From Anabaena cylindrica PCC 7122 (GTDB lineage: Bacteria; Cyanobacteriota; Cyanobacteriia; Cyanobacteriales; Nostocaceae): 64,000 bases of DNA. Under the pieces are notes generated by a model. That model was not told where the DNA came from and made no database searches. It worked only from the letters and a program-made list of their open reading frames with translations. The stretch lies in the NCBI RefSeq assembly GCF_000317695.1, contig NC_019771.1:3166001-3230000 (forward strand). The letters run 5' to 3'. Both the position numbers and the translations under genes were made by a program. Each line of letters opens with the position of its first letter. The first letter of the stretch is position 1. This document shows, in pieces, positions 1-8,293 of this stretch.

Positions 1-964
1 CACCAGCAATAATTTTACTGCGTGTTAAGGGTAAAGCGAGGGTGGTTGGATCACTTAATAAGTAAAGCATCACCATATCTACAAATACCCCACTTAGCCC
101 CACTGCACCAAAGCGGAGAAATCGACCCACAGGGAAATTAACTTTTCTCCTAATTTTTCCTATGCGTCCAGTAGATACCCGTAACCGGACTAGGTGATGG
201 ATATACTCTAAATATTGCTTCCATGTCACCTTGCTTTCGCCTTCTGTCCGTTCGCGGAAGACATAACCAGCTTCAGCAATTTCACCCACTTTTCCCCGGC
301 CGATCACCTCTAGAAGAATTTTATAACCTACAGGATTAAGTGTGGCATTAGCGATCGCACTCCGCCTAACCATAAAATAACCACTCATCGGATCAGACAC
401 TCTTCCCAGCACCCCTGGTAATATAATCAATCCCAACACTTGCGCCCCACGAGACAAAAAGCGCCTAATCACACTCCAACTACTCACACCACCACCATCT
501 ACGTGACGACTGGCTAAAGCTAAATCTGCTCCATCTTCTATCTTCCCTAAAAGTTGCGTCAACACCTCTGGTGGATGCTGTAAATCCCCATCAATTACAC
601 CTAAAACACGCCCTGTAGCGGCTTGCCACCCACGAATTACTGCCGAAGACAGTCCCCGTTCCTCTTCTCGTCGCATCACCCGCAATTGGGGGTAATCTGG
701 TATCAGTGATTGTGCTACTTCCCAAGTCCGATCTGGGCTATCATCATCCACGACAATCAGTTCATAATTACCAGGGATAGCCTCATCCAGTAAGTGACTT
801 AAAATATTGACTACATTTTCGATATTGTCACGCTCTTTATACGTAGGAATAACTAGAGATAGAAAAATTGGATGATCTACAGCCACATCAACGGGTGGAT
901 ATTCAGAAATCTTTAATACGCCAGTGGGAACTGCTAACAGAGAGTTCGACGAGTTGGTATTCAT
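1..964 (-). CDS. Polyprenol-phosphate mannosyltransferase-like GT2 with GtrA domain (partial)
   Basis: The gene starts at the ATG at 962-964 on the minus strand and runs off the left edge, so the C-terminus is missing. The N-terminal part is a family 2 glycosyltransferase fold: VIPTYKERDNI, then VVDDDSPDRT and GDLQHPPE, the nucleotide-sugar and metal-binding signatures of dolichol/polyprenol-phosphate sugar synthases. From about residue 280 a GtrA-like membrane domain begins (GRFLRFGAVGLSG). Proteins of this build transfer a sugar from a nucleotide donor to a polyprenyl phosphate at the cytoplasmic face, and the lipid-linked sugar then serves GT-C enzymes. A GT39-type gene lies divergently at 1279, which fits that supply chain. 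The exact sugar cannot be told. Confidence 0.85.
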   Translation of the reverse strand, partial: MNTNSSNSLLAVPTGVLKISEYPPVDVAVDHPIFLSLVIPTYKERDNIENVVNILSHLLDEAIPGNYELIVVDDDSPDRTWEVAQSLIPDYPQLRVMRREEERGLSSAVIRGWQAATGRVLGVIDGDLQHPPEVLTQLLGKIEDGADLALASRHVDGGGVSSWSVIRRFLSRGAQVLGLIILPGVLGRVSDPMSGYFMVRRSAIANATLNPVGYKILLEVIGRGKVGEIAEAGYVFRERTEGESKVTWKQYLEYIHHLVRLRVSTGRIGKIRRKVNFPVGRFLRFGAVGLSGVFVDMVMLYLLSDPTTLALPLTRSKIIAG

Positions 965-1278
965 AAATTAAAACTTTGATACTTAAGTGTAAGTGTAAAA
1001 ATCTACTTTTAACTGAAACAGTCTTTCCCCATTGGATACACTATACTTTTTTATACATCTTTTTTATCCTCTTAGCAATTGTGCAGTTCTAATGTGAAGT
1101 ATTGGAAAAGTTTTTTGCTTCAGTATTTTCATTTAGTTTATCGTAACTTTATATTTAAATACTGCTATTTATGTAATAATACTTATTAAGCATTCATTCC
1201 CAGCACATTAAATCATTCGCAGTTAACAACAACCGCTAATAAATTCATCTTAAAAACCTATATTTGATTCTAGAAAGC
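965..1278. other. AT-rich divergent intergenic region
   Basis: This 314-base spacer separates two divergently transcribed glycosyltransferase genes, so it should hold both promoters. It is AT-rich, and I see no convincing gene, RNA or strong hairpin in it. Confidence 0.5.
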
Positions 1279-2883
1279 ATGAACAAAATCTCTAGAATTC
1301 TTCCTCCTAATTGGCTAGGAGCTTTAATGAGCGTATTATTAATACTAGCCATATTTTTTCGTTGTGTTAATGTTGATAGAAAAGTTTACTGGCATGATGA
1401 AGCATACACATCACTAAGAATTTCTGGATATACTAAATCAGAATTAATCAATGAAGTATTTAATGGAAAAGTTTTACCTATTGAAGCATTAAAAAAATTT
1501 CAGCGCCTAAATTCTGAAACTGGATTAACAGATACAATTAACTCTTTAGCTGTAGATGATGCTCAACATCCCCCACTTTATTATGGGATGTTGAGATTAT
1601 GGATGCAAATTTTTGGTAATTCAATTACCAGCGCTAGAAGCCTATCAATTCTCATTAGTTTATTGTCTTTACCTTGCATTTATTGGTTATGTTTAGAATT
1701 ATTTAAATCACCGATAACTGCATGGATAAGCGTTGCCCTGATAACAGTATCACCCTTTCATGTTTTATATGCCCAAGAAGCACGACAGTTTGCTTTATGG
1801 ATTTTAACCACATTATTAAGTAGTGCAGTTTTCTTGCGAGCGATCAGGATTGGTAGTAAAAAGAATTGGGGATTTTATGCCTTAACAGTAGCATTAGGAT
1901 TGTATACATTTTTGTTTTCTGGACTGGTAGTAATTTCCCACGGCATTTATCTATTATTCATAGAAAAATTTAGGTTTACCAAACAATTTAGAGCCTATCT
2001 AGTCGCAGCTATTATTGCTTTCATCTCTTTTCTGCCTTGGATTTTAAATATTATTAATAACCTAACTGTAATTGAAAGTTCTACAGCTACTGCACAAATA
2101 AGACAATCTTTATCAGTTTTAGTTTCTACCTGTATTAGAAATATCAGCTATTTGTTTGGTGACTTTTGGATATATGAACAATTTATTCCAGATTTAGATT
2201 TACCAATTTTGCGATTGGGGAGATTTTTAGTTCCTCTATTTTTAATTTTAACCATATATTCATTCATATTTCTTTGCCGTCGAACCTCACTACAAGTATG
2301 GTTATTTGTTTTAATTTTGAGTGGTGTATTTGCCTTAGCTCTCATCTTACCTGATGTGATAATTGGAGGTAAGTTAAGCATTCGTCCTAGATACGTAATT
2401 CCCTCTTATATAGGTATTCAATTATCTGTTGCTTATTTGTTGGCAACTCAAATAATTACTTCTAAAGACATAGTTCGCAAATTTTGGAAATCAGTATTAG
2501 TTGTTTTAATTTCTGTTGGTATTTTATCCTGTGCAGTTAGTTCTCAGGCAGATGGATGGTGGACTAAAGGTAGAAATACTCATTCGGAAATAGCTCGTAT
2601 TATCAATCAATCAGCAAATCCACTTTTAATCAGCAGTACCTATTCCCTAAATATTGGTAACTTGATGTCCCTGAGTCATTTACTAAATGAAAAAGTGCAA
2701 ATACAACTAGTATTAAATTCAAAACCTGTTGTGCCTGAGATTCCTAATGGGTTTAGTGACATATTTTTATATAGTCCCTCACCGGAATTTCAAGCTGAAC
2801 TAGAGAAAACATATAAATTAGATACTGTTTACAAAGATGGTAAGCTGTCGCACCTGAAGAAAAAATTTAGTAAAACTGCTTAG
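1279..2883 (+). CDS. GT39-type membrane glycosyltransferase (ArnT/PMT-like)
   Basis: The protein has about 534 residues and many membrane segments. A short N-terminal helix is followed by the periplasmic loop motif YWHDEAYTS, the acidic DEA(Y/F) signature of GT-C/GT39 enzymes that bind a lipid-phosphate sugar donor. A later segment, HPPLYYGMLRLWMQIFG, is also typical of the family. The family moves a sugar from a polyprenyl-phosphate donor to an extracytoplasmic acceptor. I chose the ATG at 1279 over the in-frame TTG at 1264. A related gene with the same DE motif lies at 32131. The acceptor is unknown. Confidence 0.8.
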   Translation: MNKISRILPPNWLGALMSVLLILAIFFRCVNVDRKVYWHDEAYTSLRISGYTKSELINEVFNGKVLPIEALKKFQRLNSETGLTDTINSLAVDDAQHPPLYYGMLRLWMQIFGNSITSARSLSILISLLSLPCIYWLCLELFKSPITAWISVALITVSPFHVLYAQEARQFALWILTTLLSSAVFLRAIRIGSKKNWGFYALTVALGLYTFLFSGLVVISHGIYLLFIEKFRFTKQFRAYLVAAIIAFISFLPWILNIINNLTVIESSTATAQIRQSLSVLVSTCIRNISYLFGDFWIYEQFIPDLDLPILRLGRFLVPLFLILTIYSFIFLCRRTSLQVWLFVLILSGVFALALILPDVIIGGKLSIRPRYVIPSYIGIQLSVAYLLATQIITSKDIVRKFWKSVLVVLISVGILSCAVSSQADGWWTKGRNTHSEIARIINQSANPLLISSTYSLNIGNLMSLSHLLNEKVQIQLVLNSKPVVPEIPNGFSDIFLYSPSPEFQAELEKTYKLDTVYKDGKLSHLKKKFSKTA

Positions 2884-2939
2884 ATTAATATGAAATACCC
2901 AAATAGCCTCTCTGCGACTCTGCGTGCAAAAAATAATCT

Positions 2940-2964
2940 AGGGGCGGACAAACGCCCACCCCTA
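2940..2964 (-). terminator. Probable terminator of ndhF1
   Basis: AGGGGCG and CGCCC/CCCCT pair around a short AT-rich loop, just past the ndhF1 stop on the minus strand. Reading that strand, the stem is followed by a run of T with few interruptions. It sits between convergent genes and may serve both. Confidence 0.5.
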
Positions 2965-2970
2965 TAAAAA

Positions 2971-5052
2971 TCAGGTAACACCAAAAACAATTACCAAGCC
3001 CAAAACAGCCCCAAATACAATCAAGGCATAGAATTGAACCCGACCGCTTTCCAGGTATTTCAACCCTTCTCCACTGACAAGAGTAAAGAAGCCTGTCAAG
3101 TTAACAGCACCGTCAACAACGCGGAAATCAACTTCCATCACTTGTCTAGCAACACGACGTAAACCAAGGACAAAGACACGATGATAAATGTCATCAAAGT
3201 ACCACTTGTTCAAGGATAGTTCGTAAAGAGGCTTGATTTTAGATGCGATCGCAGCGGGGTCAATTTTCCGGGCTAAATACATCAGCACCGCCAAAGTAAT
3301 ACCCACTACAGAAATAGCAATTGAACTACCCGCCATGATGTAAAACTCATGGGGGTCAAATTCAGCCGCTTTTTCCATCACCTCAGCCAAACTTTCGTTA
3401 GGAGAATAGATGAACTGCTCAAAATAATTGGCGTAGGGAGTACCCACCAAACCAATCAACATCGAAGGAATTGCCAACACCAACAACGGTAAAGTCATTG
3501 TCCAAGGGGACTCATGGGGAGAGGTGCTGTGGTGTCCGTGGGAGTCATGTGCAGCCAATTCTCCTTTTTTCATTGCCCCTGGGCCAAAGTTAGGCGCTAA
3601 TTCTGCTACACCTAATTTTCCAGCAGCCGCAGCCGCAGCATTTTTGAGTTGGGTTTTGATTTTTTCGTCATTACCCCGGAATTGCCCTTCAAATGTCGAG
3701 AAATACATTCTGAACATATAAAAAGCGGTAATCCCGGCAGTTAGCCAACCAATCAACCACAAGAAGGGGTTAGCAGCAAAAGCCGCACCAAGAATTTCAT
3801 CTTTTGACCAAAAACCAGCAAAAGGAGGAAGCCCGGAAATTGCCACGCAACCAATAAAGAAAGTGATACTAGTTGCGGGCATATACTTCCGTAGTCCGCC
3901 CATTAAGCGCATATCCTGCGCCAAAACGGCATCATGACCAACAACGCCTTCCATGCCATGAATTACCGAACCTGAACCCAGGAATAGCATCGCCTTGAAA
4001 TAGGCGTGGGTCATCAGGTGAAATAATCCAGCAGAGTAAGCGCCTAATCCCATCGCCATTACCATGTAACCGAGTTGGGAAATGGTGGAATAAGCCAGTC
4101 CCTTTTTGATGTCGTTTTGGGTAATAGCGATAGTCGCACCTAAAAACGCGGTAAATGCCCCAGTGAAGGCAATCACGTTCATAGCTGCGGGAACGTTTTC
4201 AAATACTGGGTACATCCGGGCAATCAGAAACACACCCGCTGCCACCATTGTTGCCGCATGGATGAGGGCAGAAATGGGGGTGGGGCCTTCCATCGCATCT
4301 GGTAGCCAGACGTGGAGGGGAAATTGAGCAGATTTAGCAACTGGGCCGAGAAAGACGAGAATTGCTAACACGATGGCGAGGAAATTGCTCACAGAACCGG
4401 TTTCTACTAGTTCAGATAAGCGATCGCCCATAATCATGAAATCAAAGCTGCCTGTTGCCCAAAACAGCCCCAGAATTCCCAGGAGTAGACCGAAGTCACC
4501 CACCCGGTTAGTGACAAATGCCTTTTGACAAGCATCTGCTGCTGCTTTGCGATCGTACCAAAACCCGACTAGGAGGTAGGAACACATCCCTACCAATTCC
4601 CAGAAAATATAAACTTGTACCAGGTTGGGGCTGACCACCAGACCCAACATTGAGGAACCAAATAAGCTGAGATAGGCATAAAACCGCACGTAACCTGGGT
4701 CATGCGCCATGTAGCCATCAGTGTAAATCATGACTAAGAAGGCTACTGTTGTCACAATCACCAGCATTAAGGCTGTCAGGTGGTCAATAGTGTAGCCCAT
4801 TGTCAGGTGAAAACTACCTGCTGCTGCCCACTCAAAGGTACGGAGATAAGGCTCATGTCCTTGAAATTGACTCCACAGCAAGGCCAGCGACAGCCCCATA
4901 GCTGCTCCCATCAGGGAGATGATTACCACAGCGTTAAGCTGCCGCAGGCGATTTGTCACCTGATTTAACGAGATTAACCCTAGACCGACCAGCATTGCTC
5001 CTAAAAGAGGTAATGCTGGAATCAGCCAGGCATACTGATAGATTACTTCCAT
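2971..5052 (-). CDS. ndhF: NAD(P)H-quinone oxidoreductase subunit 5 (NdhF1)
   Basis: NdhF1 is a proton-pumping membrane subunit of the cyanobacterial NDH-1L complex, used in respiration and in cyclic electron flow around photosystem I. The protein has 693 residues and the expected antiporter-like core: FWELVGMCSYLLVGFWYDRK, then FPLHVWLPDAMEGPTPISALIHAATMVAAG split by the usual membrane helices, and LAYSTISQLGYMVMAMG. A hydrophilic, His-rich loop follows near residue 510, and the long C-terminal lateral helix region ends in IVFGVT. I chose the ATG at 5050-5052 because family members start MEVIYQYAW; a GTG lies one codon upstream. ndhD1 is not adjacent but lies at 34155 on the other strand (see findings). 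Confidence 0.97.
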   Translation of the reverse strand: MEVIYQYAWLIPALPLLGAMLVGLGLISLNQVTNRLRQLNAVVIISLMGAAMGLSLALLWSQFQGHEPYLRTFEWAAAGSFHLTMGYTIDHLTALMLVIVTTVAFLVMIYTDGYMAHDPGYVRFYAYLSLFGSSMLGLVVSPNLVQVYIFWELVGMCSYLLVGFWYDRKAAADACQKAFVTNRVGDFGLLLGILGLFWATGSFDFMIMGDRLSELVETGSVSNFLAIVLAILVFLGPVAKSAQFPLHVWLPDAMEGPTPISALIHAATMVAAGVFLIARMYPVFENVPAAMNVIAFTGAFTAFLGATIAITQNDIKKGLAYSTISQLGYMVMAMGLGAYSAGLFHLMTHAYFKAMLFLGSGSVIHGMEGVVGHDAVLAQDMRLMGGLRKYMPATSITFFIGCVAISGLPPFAGFWSKDEILGAAFAANPFLWLIGWLTAGITAFYMFRMYFSTFEGQFRGNDEKIKTQLKNAAAAAAGKLGVAELAPNFGPGAMKKGELAAHDSHGHHSTSPHESPWTMTLPLLVLAIPSMLIGLVGTPYANYFEQFIYSPNESLAEVMEKAAEFDPHEFYIMAGSSIAISVVGITLAVLMYLARKIDPAAIASKIKPLYELSLNKWYFDDIYHRVFVLGLRRVARQVMEVDFRVVDGAVNLTGFFTLVSGEGLKYLESGRVQFYALIVFGAVLGLVIVFGVT

Positions 5053-5172
5053 CACTGACGCCTACTTTTATAATTCTTGACTAAGTTAGGATAGTGCTGC
5101 GGAAGTTTCCTTTGCAGGCAACTGTCCAGGTCGGAACTGTTAATAATTGTGACACACACCCTAGAGGATAAA

Positions 5173-5203
5173 ATACCCCACCTATGAAGCTCTTGGTGGG
5201 GTG
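5173..5203 (-). terminator. Probable terminator downstream of the thioredoxin-like gene
   Basis: CCCCACC (5176-5182) and GGTGGGG (5195-5201) form a 7-bp stem with a 12-base loop. Read on the minus strand the stem is followed by an AT-rich ATTTTAT tract, so it probably ends transcripts of the gene at 5314-5700 before they enter ndhF1. Confidence 0.55.
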
Positions 5204-5313
5204 TTAAGCATGGTTTTAGATTTGGGGACTTTTTGCTAGGGATTGGGGACTTTTTACTAGGTAACTGGTGATTGAGAAAATCAGCTTTGCCACCCTGCTT
5301 CTTCTACCTCCAA

Positions 5314-5700
5314 TCAAACTGTGCGGCATTCTAAGTCCGCTGTTTTAGACGTACTGTATGTTTTATTGTTAGTAATGTAACTGAGTTTTATTTCTTCTAA
5401 GGCCAGACGTAAATCGTCTCTACTGCGAAAACCTTCTAAGCGCTGGCGGACTATACCTTTTTCAATCAACAGTAAAGTTGGTAGTGATTTAAGTCTATAA
5501 GTGGTAGATAGCTTGAAATTTTGGTCGGCGTTAACCCCCACAAGTTTGATTTCGCCGTCGCATTGAGCTTGAAATTGTAGTAACAAAGGGTGGATGATGC
5601 GACACAAGCCACACCAAGGAGCCTCAAAATTAACTAACACTGGAATTGGAGATTCTAAAACTTCTTGAGTAAATGTCCGCTCACTGACCGACAACACCAT
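5314..5700 (-). CDS. Thioredoxin-like protein with WCGLC active site
   Basis: The protein has 128 residues in a single thioredoxin fold: FEAPWCGLCRIIHPLL holds the redox pair, and the cis-proline loop is seen in KSLPTLLLIEKG. The canonical WCGPC is replaced by WCGLC, which alters the residue next to the second-position proline that normally tunes the redox potential. A tail of about 25 residues beyond the fold ends in CRTV, which adds another cysteine. Family members reduce disulfides in the cytoplasm. It lies upstream of ndhF1 in the same orientation, with a terminator-like hairpin between. The specific target is unknown. Confidence 0.8.
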   Translation of the reverse strand: MVLSVSERTFTQEVLESPIPVLVNFEAPWCGLCRIIHPLLLQFQAQCDGEIKLVGVNADQNFKLSTTYRLKSLPTLLLIEKGIVRQRLEGFRSRDDLRLALEEIKLSYITNNKTYSTSKTADLECRTV

Positions 5701-5841
5701 GACGCCTCTTGATTTATAGGGTTTTTATATCAAAGTAACTAGCATTAGCAGGGATTGGCAAGTCAGTCTTTAGGAATAGTAGCGCTTATAATTACAGTAT
5801 GAATATGTAATAATTCAGCGCTTTTATGGTTGTGCTGACAA

Positions 5842-5872
5842 AAAAGCCACCGTCAATGTCGCGCTGGCTTTT
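5842..5872 (-). terminator. Probable terminator in the 5701-6072 spacer
   Basis: AAAAGCCA (5842-5849) and TGGCTTTT (5865-5872) form an 8-bp stem. On the minus strand the stem is followed by a six-T run, so it could end the transcript of the NnrU-family gene about 200 bases away. I see no gene in the 372-base spacer 5701-6072. Confidence 0.55.
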
Positions 5873-6072
5873 GTTGATGTTTAACTCCTGATTGCCGTTT
5901 CCTCCCCAGGAAATTAACTTGATCAGCAACTACCAAATATAAAATCTCAAACTAACGGAGGAAAATCCCACTGAAAGCTATTTGAATTTATCCTACATTG
6001 ATTTGGTGGTATTTGATAACCGGGAATTTTTATTAGATTAGTGTTTATTGTGATCTTGGGGATCACTAGAAA

Positions 6073-6789
6073 CTACCACGCTATCCTACTAGTTGCTACG
6101 ACTAACAAGGGGTGTGACCACCAAAGCAAAGCGACAAAAATGGCAACTCCCAAGTAAGCAGGACGCAGAAATTCTTCCCATTTGAGAGATTGACGACCAT
6201 CAAAAATTGCTTGAAAGGGAATAATTGAAGTTCGCTGTTTAACCACTTCAAAAGCTTCTCCATAGCGATCGCGCAAACGACGATCTCCATGCCAAACCCC
6301 AAAGAGGTGATGTAGCACTAAACCTAGTGATGTGACTAGGGTAAAAGTAGTCCCTAACCACAGGGTATGGGCAACGCACCAAATCACTTGTCCTATCATT
6401 TGCGGATGGCGAGTAATCCGCATAATTCCTGTTTCGTAGAGACGAACTTCTGGCTTTTGAATAGCCGCAATTTCTAGTAAATTGAAGGTGGCAGGGTATA
6501 AAAATAAAAACGAAATCGCTGATAGCACCCAAACTACTGCTTTCACTCCCGGTATACCTTGCACTTGCCACAGCTGCAAGCCATCATAACGGTGGTTAAA
6601 AAAGTAAACAATTAATATTCCTGCTAAGGGTAAGCTAACTAATGCAAATAAAATGCGATACAGTCTTGGTCCGATGTATTTTTCTGCCCAAGGACGAAGG
6701 GCTGCGCCTCCGCTGTGAGCGATCGCAAAAGCTAATTGTAGCCCCAGCATGACAAAATAACTGGAGGTGAACCAAGGATTCGGCATCAT
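6073..6789 (-). CDS. NnrU-family membrane protein, Z-ISO (15-cis-zeta-carotene isomerase) homologue
   Basis: This is an integral membrane protein of about 238 residues with several helices. It carries the NnrU/Z-ISO histidine signatures: FAIAHSGGAALRPW near the start, RITRHPQMIGQVIWC in the middle, and HHLFGVWHGDRRL later. In plants, and as I recall in Synechocystis, the family member isomerises the 15-cis bond of zeta-carotene using a heme whose ligands are conserved histidines. I infer the same carotenoid role here but cannot separate it from other NnrU proteins. I chose the ATG at 6787-6789; a GTG at 6843 would add a hydrophobic stretch of 18 residues. It is divergent from rbcR/pacR. Confidence 0.75.
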   Translation of the reverse strand: MMPNPWFTSSYFVMLGLQLAFAIAHSGGAALRPWAEKYIGPRLYRILFALVSLPLAGILIVYFFNHRYDGLQLWQVQGIPGVKAVVWVLSAISFLFLYPATFNLLEIAAIQKPEVRLYETGIMRITRHPQMIGQVIWCVAHTLWLGTTFTLVTSLGLVLHHLFGVWHGDRRLRDRYGEAFEVVKQRTSIIPFQAIFDGRQSLKWEEFLRPAYLGVAIFVALLWWSHPLLVVATSRIAW

Positions 6790-6876
6790 AGACACAAGTG
6801 AAGTAATCTTAAAGAAAACTAAATTCAGTACCACCAATACCACAAAGTATGCACAAGGAGACTTTAGTCAAGAGTC

Positions 6877-6991
6877 AAGATGTTGTGGTAACGTCTTCTT
6901 GGTGTCAAACCTCGAAGTTGAAAGTGCAATACAACTAATACCACTTAGTGTTTAAAAAAGAACTTTATTCAAGATGTTGTGATAATGTCTT
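6877..6991. promoter_or_regulatory. Two related palindromic sites upstream of rbcR/pacR
   Basis: An imperfect palindrome lies at 6877-6897 (AAGATGTTG, spacer TGG, TAACGTCTT) and a second version at 6971-6991 (AAGATGTTG, TGA, TAATGTCTT). Each is followed by a similar CCTCGAA stretch, so the region looks like a diverged tandem duplication of about 95 bases. It sits in the divergent spacer between the NnrU-family gene and the LysR gene, where autoregulatory LysR operators normally lie. Function is inferred from position only. Confidence 0.4.
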
Positions 6992-7102
6992 GTTTGAATA
7001 AAGCCTCTACCTCGAAAATGCAATAAATTATACCCAGCTTATAGCTGTGAAATTTGATTTATTGCCAAATCCGCTCCTTTCAAAGTTTGTGGGTTGAGCC
7101 TT

Positions 7103-8116
7103 ATGTCTGACCTTCCTTTCACTTTAGATCAGTTACGCATTCTCAAAGCGATCGCCGCAGAAGGGAGCTTCAAACGCGCCGCTGACAGTCTTTACGTCTC
7201 CCAACCAGCAGTCAGTTTGCAAGTACAAAACCTGGAACGCCAACTGGATGTCCCCTTATTTGATCGGGGAGGACGACGCGCCCAATTAACCGAAGCAGGG
7301 CATCTACTCCTGAGCTACGGTGAAAAAATCCTCAGTCTGTGTCAAGAAACTTGTCGCGCTATTGAGGATTTACAAAATCTCCAAGGCGGTACTTTAATTG
7401 TCGGAGCTTCTCAAACTACCGGCACTTATCTTTTACCGCGCATGATTGGAATGTTTCGACAAAAATATCCAGATGTGGCTGTACAATTACACGTCCACTC
7501 TACCCGTCGCACGGCTTGGAGTGTGGCTAATGGACAAGTTGATTTAGCGATCATTGGTGGCGAGATTCCCGGTGAACTGGCAGAATCTTTGGAAATCGTT
7601 CCTTACGCTGAAGATGAACTGGCGCTGATTTTACCTACATCCCATCCCTTTGCTAAACTCGAAACCATTCAAAGAGAAGACCTATATAAACTACAATTCA
7701 TTGCTCTAGACTCCCAATCCACTATCCGCAAAGTCATTGATCAGGTATTAGCACGCTGTGAAATTGATACCAGACGTTTTAAATTTGAAATGGAACTAAA
7801 TTCCATTGAAGCTATTAAAAACGCTGTGCAATCTGGATTGGGGGCAGCTTTTGTCTCTACTGCTGCGATCGCTAAAGAATTACAAATGGGTGTGCTGCAT
7901 CGTGTTCCTATTGAAGGAGTTATCGTCAAACGCACTTTGTGGTTGATCGTTAATCCCAATCGCTATCGTTCTAAAGCCGCAGAAGCCTTTAGTCAGGAAA
8001 TCTTACCCCAATTTGCTACTCCTGGATGGGATGGAGATACGTTAAAATTATCACACAAGGATTTAGCATTAGCTACATTAGATACACTAACACCCAACTC
8101 ATCCGACGCAGAATAA
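7103..8116 (+). CDS. rbcR: LysR-family regulator RbcR/PacR
   Basis: The protein has 337 residues. Its N-terminal winged helix-turn-helix reads FTLDQLRILKAIAAEGSFKR then AADSLYVSQPAVSLQVQNLE, and a LysR substrate-binding domain spans about 95-300. The sequence closely matches the cyanobacterial and plastid RbcR (Ycf30) group, which controls Rubisco and carbon-assimilation genes; in Anabaena PCC 7120 the orthologue is, as I recall, PacR, next to devH. The ATG at 7103 is preferred because orthologues start MSDLPFTLDQ; a TTG lies three codons upstream. The gene is divergent from the Z-ISO-like gene, with paired palindromes between. The effector is inferred to be a carbon metabolite. Confidence 0.92.
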   Translation: MSDLPFTLDQLRILKAIAAEGSFKRAADSLYVSQPAVSLQVQNLERQLDVPLFDRGGRRAQLTEAGHLLLSYGEKILSLCQETCRAIEDLQNLQGGTLIVGASQTTGTYLLPRMIGMFRQKYPDVAVQLHVHSTRRTAWSVANGQVDLAIIGGEIPGELAESLEIVPYAEDELALILPTSHPFAKLETIQREDLYKLQFIALDSQSTIRKVIDQVLARCEIDTRRFKFEMELNSIEAIKNAVQSGLGAAFVSTAAIAKELQMGVLHRVPIEGVIVKRTLWLIVNPNRYRSKAAEAFSQEILPQFATPGWDGDTLKLSHKDLALATLDTLTPNSSDAE

Positions 8117-8246
8117 ACATTTTGTCAAAAGTCAATAGTCAGTAGTCAAAAGTAAATATAGCAGGAGTCAGAATTCAGGATCAAACCTGTCTTAGCATGA
8201 GTTTCATCATTCATTGATATCCTAATCACCCTGTCCATTGCTGTGG

Positions 8247-8274
8247 CTAATGACTAATGACTAATGACTAATGG
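8247..8274. repeat. Heptanucleotide tandem repeat CTAATGA
   Basis: Four direct copies of a 7-base unit (three CTAATGA, then CTAATGG) lie just upstream of the kinase gene. Short heptad repeats of this kind are frequent between genes in Nostocales. Confidence 0.85.
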
Positions 8275-8293
8275 CCAATGAATAAAAACTAAC

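Noticed and set aside
6102..6571. Two minus-strand frames within the Z-ISO-like gene
   Set aside because: They overlap the conserved gene in other frames and lack any family match.
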